Shown: in pieces, positions 1 through 5,658 of the stretch
Position numbering within the stretch: the first letter of the stretch is position 1
How the letters are laid out: every line of letters begins with the position of its first letter
NCBI GenBank assembly: GCA_013002375.1
Contig: JABDJW010000180.1
Location: 1-12,567 of the forward strand
Direction: 5' to 3'
Length of the DNA: 12,567 nucleotides
DNA from: Acidimicrobiales bacterium
GTDB lineage: Bacteria; Actinomycetota; Acidimicrobiia; Acidimicrobiales; SHLQ01
Program-made: the position numbers and the translations under genes
The notes under the pieces: generated by a model
The model's database searches: none
The model's input: only the letters and a program-made list of their open reading frames with translations
What the model was told of the DNA's origin: nothing

Positions 1-36
1 ATACGCAACTATCGGCGCACCCGTACCGGCAAGTGA
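1..36 (+). CDS. possible C-terminal end of an unidentified protein (partial)
   Basis: Frame 1 stays open from the left edge to a TGA at 34-36 and reads IRNYRRTRTGK, a short basic tail of the kind often seen on nucleic-acid-binding proteins. A perfect palindromic terminator follows 37 bases after the stop, which fits a gene ending here. Eleven codons are too few to identify a family, and an open frame this short can arise by chance. No function is proposed. Confidence 0.3.
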   Translation: MRNYRRTRTGK

Positions 37-73
37 GCCGAGAGATCCGCTCTACGAGCGCTGTGCCAAACCC

Positions 74-97
74 AAAACGGTCCCGCGGGACCGTTTT
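74..97. terminator. perfect palindromic Rho-independent terminator, probably bidirectional
   Basis: The two 11-base arms AAAACGGTCCC and GGGACCGTTTT are exact reverse complements around a central GC, so RNA from either strand folds into the same GC-rich hairpin ending in a short U run. On the minus strand it lies 32 bases past the tRNA-Thr gene. On the plus strand it lies 37 bases past the possible gene end at 36. It is well placed to terminate both. The U run is only four bases, which is short but usual in GC-rich actinomycetes. Confidence 0.7.
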
Positions 98-129
98 CTC
101 ACCGCCGACCGCTGGATTTCCAGCCGCAG

Positions 130-202
130 AGCCCGAGAGGAGAATCGAACTCCTGACCTATTCATTACGAGTGAATTGCTCTACCGACTGAGCTACCCGG
201 GC
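130..202 (-). tRNA. tRNA-Thr (anticodon CGT)
   Basis: Read on the minus strand, the cloverleaf is complete. The acceptor arm GCCCGGG pairs with CTCGGGC with one G-U pair. There is a GCTC..GAGC D arm with AGTCGGTA in the loop, a five-pair anticodon stem ATTCA/TGAAT and the anticodon loop CTCGTAA. The T arm is AGGAG/CTCCT around TTCGATT. Loop bases 34-36 are CGT, which read the threonine codon ACG. Position 130 supplies a U discriminator. The 3' CCA is not encoded and must be added by tRNA nucleotidyltransferase. The gene runs divergently from the MerR gene and is followed by the palindromic terminator at 74-97. Confidence 0.95.
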
Positions 203-212
203 GTGGGTCTCA

Positions 213-218
213 AATCTA
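213..218 (-). promoter_or_regulatory. candidate -10 element of the tRNA-Thr promoter
   Basis: On the minus strand TAGATT matches the actinobacterial TANNNT -10 pattern and sits ten bases before the first tRNA base. Transcription would start near 206, giving a leader of about four bases. The -35 side is weak: TTCAAC lies about 20 bases upstream, an over-long spacer. This is support by position and motif only. Confidence 0.4.
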
Positions 219-266
219 CCAGCCGCGGTCGGGGCTGCGTTGAAGCAATATGTTGCCGCACACCCC

Positions 267-297
267 TTGACTCTCCAGCTGGTGGAGGCCACAACAT
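267..297 (+). promoter_or_regulatory. candidate MerR-type promoter/operator with a 19-bp spacer
   Basis: TTGACT at 267-272 is a good -35 hexamer. CAACAT at 292-297 is a weak -10 placed 19 bases away. Between them is a dyad, CTCCA (273-277) and TGGAG (283-287), centred near the middle of the spacer. MerR-family regulators typically bind such a dyad in a stretched 19-20 bp spacer and untwist it when activated, often at their own promoter. The predicted transcription start falls at about 304-305, on the GTG start codon of the regulator, so its mRNA would be leaderless. Binding is inferred, not shown. Confidence 0.4.
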
Positions 298-304
298 CGA
301 ACCC

Positions 305-1120
305 GTGCTACTCCGAATCGGTGAATACGCCCGCCTCCTCGGCATCCCGGTGCGAACCGTCCGCTTTTACAGCGACAACGGTTTGCTGCCGCCCACCGAG
401 GTCGATCCGACCTCGGGCTATCGGTACTACGGGCTCGAACGGCTCGAACACGGCCGCCGCCTCCTCACGCTGAAGGCCCTCGGGCTGCCGCTCGGGGAGA
501 TCAAAGCCGTGCTCGAAAGCGGCCTCGACGACGACACCTTCCGAGCGATGCTCGAACGGCACGTCGTCCGGCTCGAAGGCGAACTTCACCAGACCACCGA
601 GCAGCTCACCCGGGCTCGCGCCCACCTTCATGCCCTCACCCTCAAACAGGACCCTTCCATGGCCGACATCACCATCACCACCAGCAAACCCAAGACCATC
701 GCCTACATCCGCGACCAGATCACCGACCCGTCGGGCATCGCGCGGATGTTCCCCCGGCTGTTCGAATCGGTCGACCTGGCCGACGTGATCGACGTGGGCG
801 GCAACATCTACTACGAGTTCGCCGACGACGGCTCGTACATCGACCTCGAAGCCGTGATGCCCGTCGCCGACGACTACCAGGCAACCGGCGAGGCCAAGGT
901 GCGCCGCATCGAACCGGCCATGGTGGCCACCATCACCCACCACGGCTCGTTCAATCGCATCCACGAAGCGTACGAAGCGCTGCTCACCTGGATCGCCGAC
1001 AACGGCTACGAAGTGACCGGCCCCAGCTACGAGTGGAACATCGTGTGCACGCCGCCGGTCGTCCAGGACAACGAGACGTACGTGACCGAGATCCAGATCG
1101 AAGTGGGGCCGGCCAACTGA
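305..1120 (+). CDS. MerR-family transcriptional regulator with GyrI-like ligand-binding domain (BmrR/BltR type)
   Basis: This 271-residue protein has the BmrR architecture and length. Residues 2-22 form the winged-helix recognition part (LRIGEYARLLG, VRTVRFY). GLLPP at 26-30 and SGYRYYG at 38-44 are the typical wing residues. Residues 76-114 look like the dimerising antiparallel coiled coil. Residues 121-268 resemble a GyrI/AraC effector-binding domain ending in TEIQIEV, which holds an acidic residue (E262) near where BmrR-type proteins use glutamate to hold cationic ligands. The GTG at 305 is chosen because the MerR fold begins there. The frame opens as early as 176, but that stretch runs into the tRNA gene and has no homologous look. 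A GGAGG at 284-288 is 16 bases away, too far for a normal ribosome site, so a leaderless start is likely. No transporter gene adjoins it, so its target and ligand are unknown. Confidence 0.9.
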   Translation: MLLRIGEYARLLGIPVRTVRFYSDNGLLPPTEVDPTSGYRYYGLERLEHGRRLLTLKALGLPLGEIKAVLESGLDDDTFRAMLERHVVRLEGELHQTTEQLTRARAHLHALTLKQDPSMADITITTSKPKTIAYIRDQITDPSGIARMFPRLFESVDLADVIDVGGNIYYEFADDGSYIDLEAVMPVADDYQATGEAKVRRIEPAMVATITHHGSFNRIHEAYEALLTWIADNGYEVTGPSYEWNIVCTPPVVQDNETYVTEIQIEVGPAN

Positions 1121-1130
1121 GGAAGCCGCT

Positions 1131-1153
1131 GGCCAACGCGAGCGGGTTGGGCC
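1131..1153. terminator. possible hairpin between convergent genes
   Basis: The 46-base gap between two converging stop codons contains GGCCAAC (1131-1137) and GTTGGGCC (1146-1153), which pair with one bulged G, and an alternative CCGCT/AGCGG pairing (1126-1130 with 1141-1145). There is no U tract. It could slow or end transcription from either side, but GC-rich sequence makes such pairings common. Confidence 0.2.
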
Positions 1154-1166
1154 GGGCCGGGCCGAA

Positions 1167-2579
1167 CTACTCGATGGGATCACCGGCCGGATCGACCGGC
1201 GGCGGCAGGGTTGACTCCGGATCATCGTCGTACAGCGGCCGGGATTCCGACAGCGGCACCGGGCGGCTCAGCAAGAACCGGCCCAGGGCCCGCCAGGCCA
1301 ACCACAGCAACACCGGCACCCAGATGAACGGCAACAGGAACCCGCTGATGGCGACGACCACGGCGATGAACACCTCGAGCACCGAGACGCCCTTGTCGAA
1401 CGAGTCCATGAAGCCCGGGCCACTGGTGTCCTCCCGTACGTCGAGGAGGGCATCACCCCGAGCGCCGACTCGGGGTTCATCCAGATCGGCACCGGTCTCC
1501 GCATCGACCGGCTTGGCCGTCACCCCGGTGCGCAGCCCGGTGCTGACCGAACCGGCTTCGGTCTCGAAGAAGGCGATCAAACGCTCGCCCGGCGCCAGCA
1601 CCGTCTGCGCCGACCCGTCGATGAACGAAACATCGGCGGCGTCGATGTCGAAGCCATCGTCGACGACGGCGAAGTTGGTCAGGCCGGTGTCGCCCCGATT
1701 GGTGATGGCCAGACACATCGTGAACGGCTCACCCTCGTCGAGGGTCAACCGCTCCTCGCCCTGGCACGATGCACCACCGTCATGGCCGACGTACGCGGTC
1801 TGCACCACGTCGATCTCGGGGCCCGGCACGATCGCGGTGATGGTGAGCGTGACCGTCGACAGCCCGACCAGATCGGCCACGCCCCGCTGCTGACCCCGCA
1901 GCTGCTCCAGCTCGGTCTCGCGTTGCAGTAGCTGCTGTTCGAGACGAGCCACTTCGTCGAGATCTCGGGCCGCGGCCAGGTAACCACCGATCCGCTCGAT
2001 GCTGATCTCCAGGCGGCGGATCGCAGCCTCGATGTTGTTCACCGTGCCGGTGACGTCCTCGGTCGAAACCGTCTGGTTCCGCAGATCACCGATCAAGCCA
2101 AGCTGATCGAGGGCTCGCTGGAAGTTGGCCGGCGGCACCCGGAACGTGATGACCGATCTGTCCGCGCCCTCCGAGCTCGTGTTCTCGGCCGAGACGAAGC
2201 CGCCCAACCCGGCCACAACCCGCTTGGCCTCGCGGCCCGCGTCGCTCACGTTGTCGACGGCGATCGACACCTCACCGGTGCGGATGAAGTCGCGGCCGAA
2301 ATTGTCGAGGTCCTCGAGCACGACGCTCTGATTGGCGTCGACCGAGCCCTGGTCGCCCGGAGCAGCCGCCTGCGTCGTCGTCGCGGGAGCATCCATGTCG
2401 TCGAGCATCGGCTCGGGCGCTGCGCTCGCTGCGGTCCTGGCCTGATCGGCGCCGCTACGCTCCTCGGCCACGCCCGCCGTCGGCTCGCCGGACGAGGAAT
2501 CGTCCGAGTCCTGGCCACAGGCCGCGAAGAGAAGCGACGCCAGCGCCAGCCAAATCAATGCTCTGCTGAGCTTGTGCAT
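1167..2579 (-). CDS. DUF4349 lipoprotein with an inserted beta-sandwich-like domain
   Basis: A 470-residue surface protein of unknown function. Residues 1-20 form a signal peptide with C21 after LLFAA, a usable lipobox with Phe rather than Leu at -3. Residues 22-95 are a low-complexity acidic/Ala/Thr linker. Residues 98-250 match the DUF4349 pattern: RTGEVSIAV strand, FRVPPANFQRALD, NNIEAAIRRLE, a coiled coil to about 232, and the LSTVTLTIT strand. Residues 253-385 are an extra domain with LTLDEGEPFTMCLAITN and LAPGERL, like DUF11-type repeats; C272 and C289 could form a disulfide. Residues 400-435 hold a membrane helix, followed by an acidic, proline-rich tail. A lipid anchor plus a C-terminal helix is usual for DUF4349 proteins. 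The ATG at 2579 is preferred over the GTG at 2606 because it begins a proper signal peptide and has a G-rich stretch upstream. It may be a mechanosensor or envelope protein, but no function is established. Confidence 0.85.
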   Translation of the reverse strand: MHKLSRALIWLALASLLFAACGQDSDDSSSGEPTAGVAEERSGADQARTAASAAPEPMLDDMDAPATTTQAAAPGDQGSVDANQSVVLEDLDNFGRDFIRTGEVSIAVDNVSDAGREAKRVVAGLGGFVSAENTSSEGADRSVITFRVPPANFQRALDQLGLIGDLRNQTVSTEDVTGTVNNIEAAIRRLEISIERIGGYLAAARDLDEVARLEQQLLQRETELEQLRGQQRGVADLVGLSTVTLTITAIVPGPEIDVVQTAYVGHDGGASCQGEERLTLDEGEPFTMCLAITNRGDTGLTNFAVVDDGFDIDAADVSFIDGSAQTVLAPGERLIAFFETEAGSVSTGLRTGVTAKPVDAETGADLDEPRVGARGDALLDVREDTSGPGFMDSFDKGVSVLEVFIAVVVAISGFLLPFIWVPVLLWLAWRALGRFLLSRPVPLSESRPLYDDDPESTLPPPVDPAGDPIE

Positions 2580-2628
2580 GAGAAACCCCCAAGTATGAGA
2601 TGCCACCGGATGGTGGCTTGGAGGGTTC

Positions 2629-2654
2629 GACGCTCAACCTATGGATGCGGTTCC
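2629..2654 (-). promoter_or_regulatory. candidate ECF-sigma-type promoter for the DUF4349 gene
   Basis: On the minus strand GGAAC (2654-2650) is followed after 17 bases by CGTC (2632-2629). GGAAC-N16-18-CGTC/GTT is the kind of element used by actinobacterial ECF sigma factors of the SigE type for envelope-stress genes. Transcription would begin near 2620, leaving about 40 bases before the ATG at 2579. A TANNNT match (TAGGTT) lies inside the spacer and is an alternative housekeeping -10. The motif is short and could occur by chance. Confidence 0.3.
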
Positions 2655-2727
2655 CGAAAGGCCATGGCAGCTCCGTGTCGGTCGTGCGACGAATCCGCAA
2701 CGGTTCCTTTACCGCCCCTTTCCCCAA

Positions 2728-2770
2728 CTGGTCCGCAGGCGTGGGCGGGCAGACCAACAGTGCGGACCAG
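2728..2770 (-). terminator. long-armed hairpin downstream of holB
   Basis: CTGGTCCGCA (2728-2737) and TGCGGACCAG (2761-2770) are exact 10-base reverse complements with a 23-base loop. The structure begins 22 bases after the holB stop codon, where the tmk-holB transcript should end. No U tract follows on the minus strand; the downstream sequence is purine-rich. That fits the tail-less terminators proposed for actinomycetes, or an mRNA 3'-end stabiliser. Protein binding to the DNA palindrome is also possible. The rest of 2580-2791 shows no coding potential. Confidence 0.45.
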
Positions 2771-2791
2771 AATGGGAGAGGGGCCGCGGAT

Positions 2792-3889
2792 CTACAGGGT
2801 CGGCAGTTCGTAGAACAGGGCCTGCAACAGCAGCTTCTCGTTGGGATTGCGATGCAACGCATCGGCCGCGGCATCGATGGTTGCGATCGCCGCCACCCGA
2901 GCCTTGGCGTCGGGTGCGGTGTCGATGCCGTCGCGGTATTGGGCGGCCAGGGTGGCCAAACCCAGCCGCAGCTCGTCGGCCCGCAGCAGGCGGACCTCCC
3001 GCTTGTGGCGGGCGACCATCGAAGCGCGCCCCGAACCCCGCGTGCCCAGTTGCTCCTCTCGCTCGGCCATGGCGGCAACTTCGGCCGTCTGCTTCTCGGC
3101 CAGTGGCTCACCGGCCTCGTCGATCAGCAGACGGATCTCGTCGACCAGCGCGGCCGCCTTGCCACCGGTGCCGTCGAGCGTGTCGGGCACCGCGCGCCAC
3201 GCGTTGCGGCGGGCCAGGAACTGCGGATCGGTCGCCAGCAGGCGCGCCCGGTCGATGTTGCCGCCCGCGGCGGACGCCAGCTCGGCCGCGATGTCGGCGG
3301 CCACGCCCTCGGCCATCAGCGCCTCGGCGATCGGGCCGGCCGAGACCGGCGGGAAATCGATGCGCCCGCACCGCGACGCCAGGGCGACGTGCTCGGGCGG
3401 CACGTTCTCGGCCAGAAGGATCCACACCGCGGTAGGCGGTGGCTCCTCGACCGCCTTCAACATCGCGGCCGCGGCACCGTCGGGCGCGGTGTGGAAGCGA
3501 TCGCAGACCACGATCTTGTAGGCCGATTCGACCGGCGAGCGGGAAGCCTCCCGGATGAGGGTCTTGACCTCCTCGCTGCTCGGGTCGCCGGGATTGCCGA
3601 TGCGCAGCTGATTGCCCTCGGGCTCGAACATGAAGATGTCGGGGTGTTGCTCGGCCACCGCCAGTCGGCGGGTCCGATCGGCCGCAGCCGGATCGGTGAC
3701 ACCAGCACCCGAACGGGCCAAGATCTCACCCGCAAACGCGGCCGCCGCGGCCCGCTTGCCGGCCCCGCGCGGGCCGACGAACAGATAGGCGTGCAACGGC
3801 GAGTTCGCCGCCGCGTCGAGGTGCTCGATCGCCAACGGCTGCCCGACGACCGACCCGAACGGCGTGACCGGACCCTCCAGCGCCGTCAC
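2792..3889 (-). CDS. holB: DNA polymerase III subunit delta' (clamp-loader subunit)
   Basis: A 365-residue member of the clamp-loader AAA+ family. The delta' subunit is a stator that helps load the beta sliding clamp onto primed DNA. The start PFGSVVGQPLAIEHL is the family's N-terminal signature. The P-loop region at 39-46 reads GPRGAGKR, with Arg where Thr/Ser normally coordinates Mg2+, so it may not hydrolyse ATP, as is known for Escherichia coli delta'. MLKAVEEPPPTAVWILLAEN (143-162) and the SRC motif at 172-174, whose Arg acts in trans on a neighbouring ATPase, are clear. The cysteine zinc module seen after the P-loop in E. coli delta' is absent. The GTG at 3889 overlaps the tmk stop as GTGA and is preceded by GAGGA nine bases upstream, which fixes the start and indicates coupled translation with tmk. 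Confidence 0.92.
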   Translation of the reverse strand: MTALEGPVTPFGSVVGQPLAIEHLDAAANSPLHAYLFVGPRGAGKRAAAAAFAGEILARSGAGVTDPAAADRTRRLAVAEQHPDIFMFEPEGNQLRIGNPGDPSSEEVKTLIREASRSPVESAYKIVVCDRFHTAPDGAAAAMLKAVEEPPPTAVWILLAENVPPEHVALASRCGRIDFPPVSAGPIAEALMAEGVAADIAAELASAAGGNIDRARLLATDPQFLARRNAWRAVPDTLDGTGGKAAALVDEIRLLIDEAGEPLAEKQTAEVAAMAEREEQLGTRGSGRASMVARHKREVRLLRADELRLGLATLAAQYRDGIDTAPDAKARVAAIATIDAAADALHRNPNEKLLLQALFYELPTL

Positions 3890-4503
3890 GCCAGCTCGTC
3901 CTCGATCGCCGCCCACACCCGAGCCTCGACCTCGTCGATCGAGCCGACGCCGTCGACCACGACCCAGCCGAACCGCTCGGCCAACTCGCCGAATCCGGTG
4001 CGCACCCGTTCGTGGAAATCATCGCCGGCCCGTTCGAGCCGATCGAGATCACGATCGAGCCGGTCCGCCTGCACCGCGGGCGGAACCTCCAGCAACACCA
4101 CGACGTCGGCCTCGAGCGAATCGGTCGCGAACCTCGACAACGCCCACACCTCATCGACGCCCAGCCCCCGGCCGAGGCCCTGGTACACCAACGACGACCC
4201 CAGGTAGCGATCGGTCACCACGTGCTGGCCGGCCTCCAGGCAGGGGCGCACGACCTCGGCGACGTGCTGGGCCCGGTCGGCGGCCATCAGCAGCGCCTCG
4301 GCCCGGGGGTGCATCCCCTCCCCCGCCTCGGGGTCGAGCAAAACGCGCCGCAACTGTTGACCGATCGGCGTATCGCCGGGCTCGAAGGTGAAACGGGCAC
4401 CGAGCCGCTCGGCCAACCGGGCGGCCTGGGTCGACTTACCGGTTCCCTCGCCGCCCTCGAAGGCGATGAGTTTGGCCGGCGGCGGCGCTGCAGTCTCGGT
4501 CAT
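3886..4503 (-). CDS. tmk: thymidylate kinase (dTMP kinase)
   Basis: A 205-residue cytoplasmic enzyme that phosphorylates dTMP to dTDP with ATP, the committed step to dTTP. The P-loop GGEGTGKST is at 17-25. FTFEPGDTPIGQQLR at 38-52 corresponds to the family REPGGTP(I/L)G substrate loop. VVTDRYLGSSLVYQG at 95-109 carries the DRY motif and the residues that hold thymine and Mg2+. VVLLEVPP is the core strand before the lid helix, and length matches the family norm of about 200-215. The ATG at 4503 is the only sensible start; its upstream GGGGCGG is a weak ribosome site. Its stop overlaps the holB start by four bases (3886-3889). The gene sits downstream of topA, as in other actinomycetes, but a plus-strand gene lies between. 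Confidence 0.95.
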   Translation of the reverse strand: MTETAAPPPAKLIAFEGGEGTGKSTQAARLAERLGARFTFEPGDTPIGQQLRRVLLDPEAGEGMHPRAEALLMAADRAQHVAEVVRPCLEAGQHVVTDRYLGSSLVYQGLGRGLGVDEVWALSRFATDSLEADVVVLLEVPPAVQADRLDRDLDRLERAGDDFHERVRTGFGELAERFGWVVVDGVGSIDEVEARVWAAIEDELA

Positions 4504-4576
4504 TGCCGCCCCAAGCTAACGCACGCGATGGCGGCCAACACCGAGGACAGGCACCACCGAAGGGGTGGCCCGCCAC

Positions 4577-4582
4577 TAGCGT
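4577..4582 (+). promoter_or_regulatory. candidate -10 element for the flippase-like gene
   Basis: TAGCGT matches TANNNT and ends nine bases before the GTG at 4591, so transcription would start at or within two or three bases of the start codon, a leaderless arrangement common in actinobacteria. No convincing -35 is present around 4550-4560. This is motif and spacing evidence only. Confidence 0.25.
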
Positions 4583-4590
4583 TGCATGAC

Positions 4591-5658
4591 GTGGCCGACC
4601 CCGACACCAGCCCGCCGCCCGCGGCGCAGCAGCAGCCCGCGCCCACCGGGCGCCAGATCGGTGCGTACGTCAAGCGGGGCGTGTACCTGGCCCTGGTACT
4701 GATCGCGGTCTCGTTGATCGCGCCACAACTGTTCGACCGGCTGCTCGAGGTGCTGTCCTCGGCCGAGCGCCTTCGCACCATCCGGCCCGAGTGGTTCCTG
4801 GTGATGATCGCGCTCGAGGGCGTCAGCTTCGTGTTCATCTGGTGGCTGATCCGCATCGTGTTGCCGTCGGTCAGCTGGTTCGTGGCGGCGACCAGCCAGC
4901 TGACCTCCAACGCCGTGAGCCGGGTCGTGCCCGGCGGTGCGGCGGTCGGTGGGGCCACCCTCTACCGCATGCTCTCGGTCAGCGGCGTCACCGCGGCAGA
5001 AGCGGGCGGCGCGCTGGCCGCCACCTCGATCATCTCCACCGCCGCGCTCTTCGCCATCCCGGCCAGCGGTGGGCTGATGGCCCTCTTCGGCGCACCGGTG
5101 CCCGAGAGCCTCCTGTCGGTGGCGATTGCCGGCGCGGTGATGTTCGCGGTGCTGGTCGGCGCCGGCGCGATTGCGATCGTGACCACGAGACCCCTCGACC
5201 TTCTGGGCCGCGTCCTCAACCGCTCCTTCTCGACGATCGGCGGCTGGTTCCACAAAGACTGGGGGTTCGAACCGCACCATCTGGTCGAAGAGCGCGACCG
5301 ATTGGTGTCGGTCATCGGCAACAAGTGGCCACAGGTCACCGCCGCGGCCGCCCTCAATTGGGTGTTCGACTACCTCACGCTCGTGGCCGCGCTCTACGCC
5401 ATCGGCGCCGATCCCCGCTTGAGCCTCGTGCTGTTGGCCTACTCGTCGGCTGCGGTGCTGGCCATGATCCCGATCACGCCGGGCGGCTTCGGCTTCGTCG
5501 AGGTGGGCCTGACCGGGTTGCTCATCGTCTCGGGCATCAGCGCCCAGAACGCCGCGCTGGCCACGTTGGCCTACCGCATCATCAGCTTGTGGGTGCCACT
5601 GGCCAGCGGGATCGTGGCCTGGTTCGCCTTCCGCCACCGCTACACGGTCGCCGACTAA
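4591..5658 (+). CDS. LPG-synthase-TM / UPF0104 flippase-like integral membrane protein
   Basis: About 355 residues. After a Pro/Gln-rich cytoplasmic N-terminus (1-28) there are about seven or eight hydrophobic segments, near 30-48, 68-92, 136-158, 172-198, 249-272, 277-293, 300-316 and 325-346. NAVSRVVPGGAAVGG (107-121) and AMIPITPGGFGFVEVG (291-306) match the conserved loops of the family named for the membrane part of lysylphosphatidylglycerol synthase (MprF), members of which are linked to moving lipids or lipid-linked sugars across the membrane. No aminoacyl-transferase domain is fused, so it is not a complete MprF. The substrate is unknown. The start is uncertain. ATG at 4528 is in frame, but the codons between include AGG twice, CGA and CTA, unlike the strict G/C-ending codons after GTG 4591. 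It lies on the opposite strand between topA and tmk, and its TAA overlaps the topA stop. Confidence 0.85.
   Translation: MADPDTSPPPAAQQQPAPTGRQIGAYVKRGVYLALVLIAVSLIAPQLFDRLLEVLSSAERLRTIRPEWFLVMIALEGVSFVFIWWLIRIVLPSVSWFVAATSQLTSNAVSRVVPGGAAVGGATLYRMLSVSGVTAAEAGGALAATSIISTAALFAIPASGGLMALFGAPVPESLLSVAIAGAVMFAVLVGAGAIAIVTTRPLDLLGRVLNRSFSTIGGWFHKDWGFEPHHLVEERDRLVSVIGNKWPQVTAAAALNWVFDYLTLVAALYAIGADPRLSLVLLAYSSAAVLAMIPITPGGFGFVEVGLTGLLIVSGISAQNAALATLAYRIISLWVPLASGIVAWFAFRHRYTVAD

Noticed and set aside
130..202. tRNA gene as an integration site for a mobile element
   Set aside because: No integrase, no duplicated tRNA 3' end and no change in composition within the window.
176..304. N-terminal extension of the MerR protein from an ATG at 176
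   Set aside because: It starts inside the tRNA-Thr gene and has no family resemblance, whereas the HTH begins exactly at GTG 305.
308..1225. 305-codon minus-strand open frame across the MerR gene
   Set aside because: Shadow frame; the plus-strand reading has a complete MerR and GyrI-like architecture.
2600..4207. 535-codon plus-strand open frame across holB and tmk
   Set aside because: Antisense to two coupled housekeeping genes with clear motifs; no recognisable protein features.
4528..4590. Upstream ATG start for the flippase-like protein
   Set aside because: Not excluded, but the intervening codons include AGG twice, CGA and CTA, and there is no ribosome site, so GTG 4591 was preferred.
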